Source: Chalara sp. BL73 | Lineage: Eukaryota > Ascomycota > Leotiomycetes > Helotiales | Reading direction: 5' to 3' | DNA: 64,000 bases | NCBI GenBank assembly: GCA_918026815.1 | Contig: CAKJVC010000014.1 | Span: 434,001 to 498,000 of the forward strand | Part shown: piece after piece, positions 34,054 through 45,119 of the stretch | Position numbering within the stretch: the first letter of the stretch is position 1 | How the letters are laid out: each line of letters opens with the position of its first letter | Position numbers and translations under genes: made by a program | Notes under the pieces: model-generated | Seen by the model: the letters and a program-made list of their open reading frames with translations, nothing else | Told to the model about the DNA's origin: nothing | Database searches by the model: none

Positions 34054-36102
34054 ATGACCACCTTCACCAGAATTTCGGAGGATGAGACGTTCTCAATCGA
34101 TGTTGATGTTTCCAGGAGGTTGTCCAAAATAGGTAGGAGTATCCCCCGTAAGGAGAAACGCTCCTAACATGTTATATAGATCCAAACATTTATGGAGGAT
34201 TCACAGAGTGAGTATCCCTATACAGAGCAATAACCAATTACTTCGTCGATTTGATATACACATCTTGCTTCATGGTGAGAGTTCAATCGACGTCTAGTAG
34301 GCAAAATCATCAACGCAAGTGCAGTTGAACTATTAAAGTCATACATAATTCGAAGAATTTGGAATAGCTCTCTAGCCATGCTGTGTATTCCCATCTCTTG
34401 AGGATTCTCAACCTGTGACCTTGAAATGCTAGTATTGATATTATGGCAAGCAAAAGCTATTATGTCATGTCGCCGACTTCTTCGAATAGTTCAAATGCTT
34501 ACAATTTAATAGACATATGGGCCGCTGTATCTACGGCGGGATTTATGACCCAGGGAATCCTCTTTCGGATGAGCATGGCTACCGGAAAGATGTCCTTGAG
34601 GCTCTTCGAGAGCTTGACATTCCCGTGATAAGATACCCAGGAGGGAACTTCATTGCCACGTACCATTGGGAAGATGGAATCGGACCAAGGGAGAAACGTC
34701 CTGCAAGACCTGTAAGTATTCCATGAGTTCTCTGGGGACCCTAGTTAATGATCGATTAGGAACTTGCATGGCTTGGAACAGAGACCAATGAGTTTGGTAT
34801 GCACTTGATTACCCACCAACACCCCCAAAGCTCTCTCATACTAATAAATCTCAAGGGACCGATGAATTTATGCACTGGCTCGGCATCCTCAGTGAAGGCA
34901 AAGAGAAGCGAGTAGAACCCTACTTCTGCCTCAACATGGGCACCGGAACTCTCACCGAAGCGCTTGCCTGGGTCGAGTATTGTAACGGCACCCTTAACAC
35001 GCACTATGCCAACCTTCGCCGCGCCCATGGCCACCCCGAACCCTACAACATAAAGTACTGGGCGCTCGGCAACGAAATCTGGGGTCCCTGGCAGGTAGAG
35101 CAACAGTCCGCATCTGTCTACGCTGCCAAAGCGACTCAATGGGCTAAAGCTCTCAAACTGCTTGATCCATCTCTGATCCTCATCCTATGTGGGCAAGACG
35201 GGACGAGTAGCTGGGATCACCAAGTATTGTCCGAATGCATCAAATTCGTGGATATGCATAGTATACACTTGTATACGAGCTCCGAGAAGCACGAGGAAAA
35301 TGTCGTGGCACCTTTGGCGGCAGAGAGGGCGATTGAGTGTGCGGCAGCCTTCATTGACGTAGCACGGATTGAGAATAAAGTTCCGTCCAGCATTATTCAG
35401 ACCAAGATCTGTTTCGATGAATGGAATGTTTGGGACCCTGTTCGTGCGCCGGGGGAACTAGGCGCCGAAGAGGTTTATACACTGTCTGATGCCTTGGCAG
35501 TAGGCGTGTGGTTGAATGTCTTTGTGAGGCAGAGCAGATGGGTGGGCATGGCGAATATTGCGCAGACAGTGAACGTAATCAGTCCGTTGATGACAACGAA
35601 GACTGGGATTGTGAAGCAAAGCACTTGGTGGCCATTGTTACTTTTCAGCAGGTATGTGAGGGGATGGACGGTTGGTGTTCACGTCAAGAGTGGTGCGTAT
35701 GACGGGGAGACAAAGCCATTCTGGTTGCAAGGCACATTGGAGAAAGGCGCGAGTTGGCTGGATGTTAGCGCTTCTGTGAACGAGGACGGCGTGGTGACAC
35801 TAGTCGTTGTTAATATCAGTGAGACTCAAGACTTTGAGGTTGAGCTGAAGGGAATTGGGAAGGATGCCACGGTGTATACAGTCACTGGGCCTAACGTGAA
35901 GGCTTCAAATAAGGATGGGAAACAGGAGGTGGGTGTTGAAGAGAGTAAATGGAATGGAGAGGGAGGCAGATATAAGTTTGGAAAGCACTCGTTGACAATG
36001 CTAAGGTTCGAGACAGGCCAGAAAATTGTTGAGATTGCAAAAAAGGAGGGTGCGAGGATAAATACGCATAAGATGACTGGAGGAGGAGTGATCGGAGCAT
36101 AA
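34054..36102 (+). CDS. Alpha-L-arabinofuranosidase, glycoside hydrolase family 51 (intracellular)
   Basis: Releases terminal L-arabinofuranose from arabinan, arabinoxylan or oligosaccharides. Five exons, 34054..34132, 34180..34207, 34513..34711, 34760..34796 and 34856..36102, join to 529 residues. GH51 marks are [23 protein letters not shown] (across two introns), [49 protein letters not shown] with the acid/base Glu188, and [10 protein letters not shown] with the nucleophile Glu303. There is no signal peptide, which points to the intracellular GH51 branch that processes imported oligomers. The second intron (34208..34512) is 305 nt, six times the local norm. Only the acceptor at 34512 restores [10 protein letters not shown]. 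Confidence 0.95.
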
Positions 36103-36827
36103 GTATACTAAATGGCAGGATATCAAGAGTTCAAGAAAAGAAGGAGTGCCGCCAACTCCGTCTCAGTTCATTGATATGAACGCTTTCGGTACAGGCATAC
36201 TTCCTAACTAGTATCAATAGAGTTTTGCTTAGAAATTTTCGAAATCTTATATTGGTGAGGCATAGCTTATGGTATGGCCCGACACCCAAATGGCCAGATC
36301 CGACAGTACTCAGACCGTTAGTCCAACAATCCCATCCCTATGCTATCATCAAATTGGGCGTCGTTCGCGCAACCCATACAGAGCCTGATACAAACTCAAG
36401 GTGCCTCGTCTCATGCTCGTCGTATCCTCGAATTAACCCCAAAGTAAAGCGATCAATAATGGTATTCTACAAATGCACTCCCGAATCAAATAATATGCCA
36501 CCATGTGCTGCTCAGATCCGCACAATCCCGAATTGCTTCCGCCAGGTGAGAAGCTCAATAAAAGTGTCGTAGAACGCCGTATCCGCTATGCAATAATTTA
36601 ATCACCACCCCCCAACTGAGCGTGTTTGCGCCATTGCCTTCTATATTCTTTTTGCTCGTAAGCTTCGTACTATCCCAGACTTTGCCCAATAATATTGGGC
36701 CTAGTTGAAATCAAATTGCAACCAATTCTATAAGCTATGATAGGCATGCGCACATCATGATTGCAGACCTAGAGAGCTTTAGAGAAAATTAAGCCCCCCT
36801 AGGGCAGGAAACATACCCATAATCATC
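36103..36827. other. Region between convergent GH51 and KRE6 genes
   Basis: Two 3' ends. A 115-codon open frame (36225..36572) has no recognisable content. Confidence 0.45.
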
Positions 36828-39000
36828 CTACATTGAACATCCGTTTACCAAAGTGTTCTTTGGCCAATCGAAGCCTGTAGAAGCCCAGTTTGTCAAATTG
36901 AAGTTGGCATATGGTGCCGGATGATTTTTGATATAGGTTGTGGTTGGGTAGCCTGGAGGGTCGCAGGTGATCGATTCCTCGCCTTCTTTTTGATAAATAC
37001 GTATATAATCAAACCGCATATAAGCCGGAAGTGTTTCCGCCAGATTTGCTAAGAAAACTTGCGCGAAGCTGTTGGACATTCCAAAGTTGGAGATAACAGA
37101 CAAAGGCTCTTCTGGAATGACTCGCTGACCAATATTACCGTTAGGCCGGACAGCCTTCCCGTCTAATTTCCATGTGTACTCATCCCCAACGAACCAACTG
37201 ATATCACCATCTGCGCCTGGGTTGAGCTCGAAGCCATACTTTTGGTATGCCTTGCCATCGTACCAGTCGTTGCTCAGCCAACTAACACCAGAAAACGCTT
37301 CTTGGAATGGGCCACCGCGGTAACCATTCATGCTGGTAATCTGCTTGTCGTACAATTCCACGTACTCGTAATCTGGCTGGTAAAAGACATCGAACGGGGC
37401 GACTTGGAAAGACTGCGAGACTTCCCCTGTAGCGCCAGTCCATGAACCTGGACCCATGAAACCAACCTGGGCCTCAATAACATCGACTTCGGGAGCGGAT
37501 CGAGAGTTGCCTTGAGACGGGTGATCCTCGCCAGAGCAAGTACAAGCCGGTAAACGCATACCGGGAAGTTTGCTTATTCCAGTTGCGTCACTCTGATTTG
37601 CGGTGATTCCTGCATCACATTTGTCTTCATAACTGTATGGCCACATTCCTTCTGTTGTCGCAGCATAGCCAGGTCTTCCAAGATTGCCCATAGCCCAGAA
37701 ACCGGGCCAGAAGCCAGATATATCACCACGACCTGGTAATGAAATACTAGCTTCTAGCCGGCCACCTTTGAAGCACAACTTATTCCATGATTGTAACATT
37801 CCTGAACGGTAATTAAGATTATGGCTTTGAAACGCATCGAACTTGATGTTGAGTGTTCCGTTGGCAGTTGAAAGCGCATCTGGATCATACCATTCCAAAT
37901 CCTCTGTCACACCATACCAAATATCAACTCCCTGGAAGTACTACATAATATTGTATTAGCAACATCTTGGTCCAATGGGGCATTCTCCTTGAAGATTGCA
38001 AAAACGAAGCCACCCCGCGTTTCTTTACTTACCGGGTCATCCTCGTCGTAGAAAGTTCTCCCATCTTTGTTAAACTCATCAGAGAACTAGAAAAATCAGT
38101 AGATGTATGCAATAAGCTACAATTGTGCACATACGACAAGTTTCAACGTGTCTCCATTATTTGACGTGCGGGTATACTCCGACTGAGGCGTATCTGGGTC
38201 GATGAGACTCGTTCGTATATTCTTAAGTAGCGGAACACCATCTTTAAGGCAGTCCGGATTATTTTTGCAAATGGTAGAGTCCGGAATACCCACGACTTGG
38301 CGAACAAAGGTTCTATTTATGTCAGCGGGACTGAACGCGCGTACGATGTGAAATTTCCATACAAGACTGGATATCCAATGAACAACACCAAAACACCAAT
38401 GGTGATCACTGCCAGACCTCCTACATTCATCAAGCCTCGTGTCGACCAGATATCACATTTTGGTTCCTCCTTGTCCTCCGGGCCTGGGTTATGCAGATAA
38501 TCATCTTTTTCGACATCCTCAGGGAATAGTAGGAGACCAGCGGAAGGCATGATATTGAACTTCTCTGCGACTGTCTGTGTATTGATGTCCTCATCGCTAC
38601 CACTTCGCGACGGCGCTCTCGAATCATCGAAAGGGGACGCAAAGGGACCACCAAAACCCCGACTATCTCTGCTCCCAGCATCCGTGCTCCAACTTGACCG
38701 TCTCGACGAGAAGGCAGATGCAGACCGTGAACCATTGTCCGGGTTATCTTGATATGGTCTTGATCCTCTTGCCCGTCCTGGTGCGAGCAACATCTCTGAC
38801 GACTCAGCAACGCCGGGCGCACCATATATTGAAGCGCTTGATGGCTGCGGCAGTAGATTTCTCGAGAGCCCAGGGGTTCCTACGGTTGTGGAGGTAGAGC
38901 TATCTGTTCGCATGGCATCCAGAAGATTACCACCGCTGCCCGAGTTCACTGTGATATGTGGTGGTCGACGAGGCTGTAAAGATGAGCCATCGGAAGCCAT
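36828..39000 (-). CDS. KRE6: Beta-1,6-glucan synthesis protein, Kre6/Skn1 family (GH16)
   Basis: Type II membrane protein of the ER/Golgi secretory route needed for beta-1,6-glucan in the cell wall. Four exons, 38363..39000, 38135..38312, 38033..38086 and 36828..37940, give 660 residues. The first 185 residues are Ser/Pro/Arg-rich, cytosolic and probably phosphorylated. A single membrane helix lies at about 191-212, then the lumenal part begins (TFVRQVVGIPD). The GH16-like domain has FSDEFNKDGRTFYDEDDPYFQGVDIWYG over two introns, GFWPGFWAMGNLGRPGY, and the EVDVIE catalytic motif with Glu441 and Glu446. The C-terminus ends NTLVNGCSM with paired cysteines as in Kre6/Skn1. The first intron has a GTATGG donor. 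ATG 39000 is the first in the frame. Confidence 0.93.
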
Positions 39001-41640
39001 ATTGACAATGGAAAATGGCACAAATCACAATATCCAGGTGTCAAGATCTCATCTGTGTCGTGTCGTTGGACTCGAAGTATGCCCTGTCGTCGGGTTCGAG
39101 TTGGAATGTTGGAGACGCGAGGCGCCAAAGGAATGTGTTATTTTGACAGGAATCCTTCTCAATTAAAGATGCGCCTCTTCTGGAGCGAGGGGAAGGCAGT
39201 TGGTTTATTATTGTCTCGTGAAGATGGCGAAAGTGGCCCAAGAACAAAGAATCCAAGGGAAAAATCTGTTGACAGAAGATCTGGGGGGGAAAGCGAGCGT
39301 GGTGGTGTTCGTTGGTGGTTCGAGTACAAAAAGCTGGAGGGCGTCAACAGGGCGGAATTCTTGTAATTCAATGCGATTTTGGTCGACTACGAAGGAGGTT
39401 GGACCACGGCCTTGGGAAAAGAGGTTGTTCTAGTCTGACCTTCTTCTTCGCCTTCGTAGTCGTCGTTCTTCCTTGGTGCTTGGTCGGCCACTCTCCTTTC
39501 AATCAAGATTCGAAATTTGCCGCAGGACTAGCACCGTGGATCCGGGACAGGGGGTGAAGAGTCTGTTGTTACGGCATTCAATATTATTTTTACCGTATTT
39601 CCTGACACTTTGATCACTTTACGATTCAAGCATGAGAAATGTTATGAAGTACTGTATACTACTTTTCTATTTCACAGTCATGTTGTAGTCCAAGCCCTGC
39701 TGACCACACATGTCCACTGGTTTGCTGAATAACAAGTAAGACCGTGAAGCCACCGGGCCTGAAGAAGTAGTGGTACCTGGCCCCAATTTACTCACGTCTG
39801 TAAAAATATAACCAGTTCTCCATTTCAGGGGGGATTCTCCAGGCTAGCATGTCATGGTTACATTATTTTTAATTTCATTTTGAGGTGCATATATCTCATG
39901 CGGATTACCTTTTGGTTTTTTTGTTGTTGTTTTTGGTCAATACAGCTTCGACAAGCGGGTTTACAATATGTTCTGTGTACTGAAATTTTCAAGACTCTCC
40001 CCTAAAATCACGTACCGGGACTTCTATTTATACAACCATGAAGATCGAATCTCGCCGGCTCCGTCGTAGCCACAATCCAATAATGATAGGTCTGCCAACC
40101 TAAAAATGACGGCATGAGCAAGGCCCCCCTGGGCTGTCCTCCCGTCAAGAGGCTTGCTGATGTTCCCTCCCGGTCCCTGCCTGCCCTTGACGAAGTGATC
40201 CCTCTGACATTATGCTGCAGTATCAAGAAATTCACGAAAATTTCCGCATGAGGAACTTTACAAGGTATTTTCTGCAACACTCAATATACTGGCAAATTAG
40301 TGTTGGAGAACCAACGCTGCCAAGTTGTTGGTTGAAGGGGCCTCATGATGCAAAAGCAGGCGCGAAATTCGATCAACCGCAATTTGCGGTCTTGCAAAAG
40401 TGGAGCGCAAATCAAAAAGTGCAAGCTTTAAGTGCCTGCACGTGATATATATCCCACCATTTCTCTCAAGCTTGAAACTCCAACCGTTGGAAGATCACTT
40501 CTGCATCAGCTCGTATCACTTAACCTGTGGGAGTACCCACCAAAAAGATTTGCCCTTTCTTACGTGTCGCCGTGGCTGTGAGAACACCCACACAGTTTTC
40601 AGGTACGGCTTTCGTATCAAAATGTACGACATTCGCAAAGGATTGCCTAATGGGGCTCGACGTAATGGAATATTGGCCCTGAAACATGCCCGAGTTGAAG
40701 AAACATTCTGTAAACTTGTTTTCCGTAGCTATGCCTTAGATAATATATTGGGATAATGCCTTCAGGATCCGAATATGCAAGTCCCAAGCCTCTTCGACTG
40801 ACTTAGGTGTCATATACTGACTCATATCGAAGTTCACAAGTATTGCTACATATGCCCATCGAGAAAATTATTTGCTTAAAGAGGCACATTCTTCTATCAT
40901 GTACTTCTTCTATATTTTCAAGAGATGCCATAAGGTATGGTATGCCCCTGTACTTTTCTTCTAGCCATGGATAGAAGTTCTACTTATCTATGAGAGCTCA
41001 AAAGTTTAGCCTGCAGTACTTCAAATGTCGGCCAGAAATAGCATAAAAGCTGTGCTAGATCTAGAAGGATGCGCTACGCTTAGGCAGATCCATAGACAAG
41101 TCCAATAAGGTCTCTACACTTGTTGTATCTAGCCCTCTCTCAGTTAGGCATTCTATTGAATCTAACATGCTACTAGTCATGTGCGGAGTGATTGCTTATC
41201 TGTTTACTAGCAACGTTTTGTACCCTCTTAACACTTCCTCAAAAAGTATTACCCCCCTCTATTCTATTCAGGAAGTAGGATTTATAGCAAGTCGACAATT
41301 TGGCCTTAAGTTGAATGACCTTTGAATCCAGCAAGTTGTACTGTCGCAACATATACAGGCCCAATTTCTACAGAAAGGCAGCCAAGGACAGAAAAGAAAG
41401 CTGGTCAGACTTAGATAATTTATACTGTTTTGAGATAATTTTGAAGCAGAACATGTTTTTCAAGCACTATCCTGACATTGATCACCTGCATTTCTAGCTC
41501 ATGAATTAAGGCATCTATTCCATTTTCAAAGCAACGACTTTCTAGCACAGATACGAACGCTTGCCATATCATATCCCAGTACTCATATTGAATACCATCC
41601 TCCATTCTATGCCCCCAACTAACATCTTCATCTGATATCA
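39001..41640. other. 2.6-kb gene-free stretch
   Basis: KRE6 promoter and long leader at the left, with purine/pyrimidine-rich tracts around 39240-39470. Further right it is AT-rich with no supported gene. A 74-codon minus-strand frame (41420..41644) overlaps the end of the next gene and is not recognised. Confidence 0.45.
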
Positions 41641-42597
41641 TCAAGACTCGATAGCCAATGTCCTAACACCCAACAGCCGTCCATCCTTAACACCAACAAC
41701 CCAATACTCAACCCTCGCCCCATCCCTCCCCACCCGATAAATCCGCACATCACTCCCCTCCGTCGCCTCCCTGGTAGCATCTACCACATCCTTATACTGC
41801 CCCTGAGCATCCCACTCCCCGATATCCAGAATCTCCACCCCAGCGCTCGTCGGCTCCGGATGGTCTACTAGCTTCGCAAACGCAACTGCAGAAAAGACAT
41901 CAGATTAGCACAAAAAAATGCCCCAAGATATCCGCGCCAGCCCCCAAAAAATAGAGAAGGAAAAAAAGGAAAAAGAAAAGGAAAGGAGACAAACCTTCAT
42001 CCGGCAGCGTCTTGGTGTCGGAAGGCAGAGCAAGAGACACAGGCTCAAACGGCTCGTCCGAATCGCTAACATAAAACGCATCCGCAACCCTCTTGCTCCG
42101 CAGGACCGCAGGAACCTCGCCCTGATCCGTAGCCCTCAGCTCAAACCCCTTCTTCTTCTTCGTCGCGGCATCGGTATTCACGAAGCCCTCGCCCGGGTCC
42201 TGGTTCGCGCGCTCCAGGAAGGCGGCGTAGTCTTCGTCGGAGGCCATCTTGTTCCCTGCTTTCACGCCCGCGGCCTTGGTGTCTGCGCTCGTGCTGTAGA
42301 ACCGTTCAGCCTTTGCTCTCGTTCCCGCGGATAGGTGGGGTGGAGGGAGGAAATGCCGAGGGCTCACGCCTTTTTGGAATCTGCTTGGGCTGGAGGAGCA
42401 GCTGGAGGTTGTTGGGTGGTAAAGTGCTCGTCTTGCAACCCCTCCGCAGCGCCTTGTTGCTGTGATTGCGTGTATGGTGCCGGATTCTGCTGGCCTCCTT
42501 GTCGTTGTACCCCGCGATTATTTTCTTTGCTTTTACTCACGTTCTGGCGCGCTTTGCTCGCAAGGCGTTCAATGAGTTTTATGATCGGGATGCACAT
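41641..42597 (-). CDS. Conserved fungal protein with a NuiA-like C-terminal segment
   Basis: Three exons, 42368..42597, 41995..42293 and 41641..41885, join to 257 residues. The joins at AAGGC|GTGAGC, CTACAG|C, GAAG|GTTTGT and CTGCAG|TT are all in frame. Residues 1-75 are basic then Gln/Pro/Ala-rich and likely disordered. From about residue 94 a folded part begins (MASDEDYAAFLERANQDPG). The segment FYVSDSDEPFEPVSL at about 150-164 and a later RVEYWVVGV resemble the nuclease A inhibitor-like (NuiA) fold, where a S-E/D-S-D-x-PFE loop is typical. Its role in fungi is unknown to me. An ATG at the MASDED position could serve as a shorter start. The second intron has a long polypyrimidine tract on the sense strand. 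The NuiA link is a memory-based guess. Confidence 0.7.
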
Positions 42598-42948
42598 CGT
42601 GAGGTTTGGCTTGGAGGTGTGGAGGTGGGGCTATGACGTTCGATGCAGGATGCTTAAGAACAAAGCACACACAACGGGATTATTTATGAAGAAATGCAGG
42701 TTTGAGTTCGATATCAGATTTGAAAAGGCTGCTGAGGTTGAAGCTAGCATATGTTTACGATGCTTACGATCATGGGTAAAATAGGTACAAAGACGAGGAT
42801 ACAATTTTGACATGGTCTCATAGCATTATCTAACTATCGAATAAACCCATGTCTGCGCTAGCGAAAAGCCAGCACAAGATGCCCAAGTATGATCCCATGA
42901 CACCTAATTGAAAGACCGCCGAAAAACAAAATGCAAGATCCCATCCAT
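42598..42948. other. Region between the NuiA-like gene start and RPL3 end
   Basis: Promoter of the gene at the left and 3' end of RPL3 at the right. No other feature seen. Confidence 0.45.
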
Positions 42949-44403
42949 TTATGCAGCTGGAGCAATGTCCTTCTTGAGGGTACCGATGAACTGATGCTTC
43001 TCTTCCGCGGTTTGGAAGGCGCCGTGGCCGAACTTGGAGGAGGTGTCGATCCATTTGAGCTCGACCTTCTCCAGGGCCTTACGGGATGTGTGCACGAACA
43101 GGGACTTGCGGAGAGTGACAACGCGCTTCTTGACACCGGGGATGGAGCCCTTGAGGAGGACGAAGTCGTTCTTAACCTCACCATAGCGGACGAAGCCACC
43201 CAATCTGTAGCCTTTGTTAACTCGCTGTTGGATGAATGGCTTGAGTAGTTAACTTACGGAGTGATCTTCTTCTTTGAGGCATCAAACTCGCTAGATCCGT
43301 TCGCTGGATCAGCACCAGAACCAATGCGGTAGACCTTGTGGTTAGTCGAGGTACGATGATGGTAACCGTCCTGACCAGCGCGGGCGACAGTCCATTGGAC
43401 GTGGGCCGGATGCCAGGCACCGATACAGGCAACCTTTCGGAGACCCTTGTGAGTCTTTCTAGGAAGCTTTTTGGTACCCCATCTGCTGGTGACACCTTGG
43501 AATCCGTGACCCTTGGTAACAGCAATGACATCAATCATCTCGTCTTGCTCGAAGATGGTGCTAACCTCAACTGGCTTCTCGAAAAGACCGTGGGCGAAGG
43601 AAACCTTGTCAGCTACGCTGCCACCATTGACTTGGATCTCCATCAAGTGCGCCTTCTTTTGCTTAAGAGGAGTCTTGCGGATCTGGGTATGGGCGAGGAC
43701 ACGGACGACGGTGCAGAACTTCTTGATGCGCTCAATCTCGCTGGTGATAGAAGAGCCAGAGTTCTCAGAGTGCTTCTTGGCATACTTGGTGAAGGCCTTC
43801 TTCTTGCTCTTGTACCAGTTCTTGTAGAATCTACGTTTGACCTCATCGCTAAGATGCTCAGCCCAGACAGTTGTTAACGATCGCAGACCACGGGGAGTCT
43901 CGATGTATCCAACGATACCAACAACGATCACCTAAAAATTTAGATGTTAGCCATAGGCGCAATTGCCAAGCGGGCTGCATTGTTCGTACCGGCGGTGTCT
44001 CAATGACAGTAACAGCCTCCACTACCTCTTTCTTGTGTGTCTTCGCACCTGGTCGGTCGAGATCGCGGACGATGGTGGTCATACCAGCCTTGTATCCCAA
44101 GGTGGCAGTAAGGTGGACGGGCTTCTTTGGGTCATCCTTGGGGAAGCTAGACAATTATCAGCTTACTGAAATCAATTGAGTGCTTTATGGGGATCACGTA
44201 CGACTTGACCTTTCCACGGTGACGGGCAGCTCTCTTACGGGGCAGGAATGCCAAAGACCTTGAATCACAAAGTTAGTTATATTCAAATTATTTTCGAGCG
44301 CAGCTATTCTCGGAGGGGAAGGCCGTTTGGAGCTCAGCAGAGTGTCGCCATATGCTTCATTAACTTACCCATGGCGGGGAGCCTCGAACTTTCTGTGAGA
44401 CAT
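42949..44403 (-). CDS. RPL3: 60S ribosomal protein L3 (uL3)
   Basis: Core protein of the large cytosolic ribosomal subunit, reaching the peptidyl-transferase centre. Five exons, 44369..44403, 44202..44258, 43990..44146, 43258..43931 and 42949..43204, give 392 residues (yeast 387). It starts [21 protein letters not shown] across the first intron. Then follow [33 protein letters not shown], and the W-finger region [29 protein letters not shown] (in pieces), with the conserved His in [17 protein letters not shown]. Exon joins are all in frame. Introns cluster in the 5' part, as usual for ribosomal protein genes. The first is 110 nt; I saw no convincing snoRNA boxes in it. Long open frames on the opposite strand are shadows. 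Confidence 0.97.
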
Positions 44404-45119
44404 GTTGTCGAGTGTCGAATTTGTCGTTGTCTGGAAAATCGAAATCGAAAGTCATCAACAATGCACTCAAAATTTCAATGGTGTGCGGGTGGGAAGAAAA
44501 GAAGCTAGTGCTAAGCGAGCCAAGCCTTTCTTTATCACGTGACTATATCAAGGGCAGTAGCACAGGAAATTCACCAGTACAACTTACATGTCAATATTGA
44601 AATTACATAGATACTAATGTATTTATTTACAAGATAGACTCGAAAACCTGATATTGTCGTTTGCTGTAAATCTGACACTTTTTTGTAATGAGCCCAAAAT
44701 CTATTAAATATTTGGGAGACTGCGATGCTGGGTTGCACCAGTAGAATCGTTTAGCCTTTTACCTATATGGATCATATCGTACTTGCGGGAATTTACGACA
44801 AGACATACAGCCTTAATGCCTCGAGATCGAAGCATCTAGATATGTCCACATTTATAATTGCTTGGGAGATCTCATGGCTTCACTATACGGAATCCTTGCG
44901 GTTAATAGCCGTCATAAAATTTTAAATCAGGACTATCTCTTCACCGTCTTGGAATTCTTTAAGTATTGACTGTAAGATCAATGATTATCACCAGTACATC
45001 GGTCCCACACAGACGCAAAAAAAATACACGGTAGCAATATTATCTGAGACAAGTGGTGCATTTTAGAATTTGTTAACAGTCTTTACAACGACAGTATAAT
45101 AACATAAGAAATACAAAGA
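44404..45119. other. Region between RPL3 start and SSN6 end
   Basis: RPL3 promoter and SSN6 3' flank. AT-rich in the middle. No further gene recognised. Confidence 0.45.

Noticed and set aside
41420..41644. 74-codon minus-strand frame just after the NuiA-like gene
   Set aside because: Overlaps that gene's stop, has no recognisable relatives and is too short to support.
43338..43877. 179-codon open frame on the plus strand across RPL3
   Set aside because: It lies fully antisense to conserved L3 coding sequence with strong codon bias, which keeps the opposite frame open by chance.
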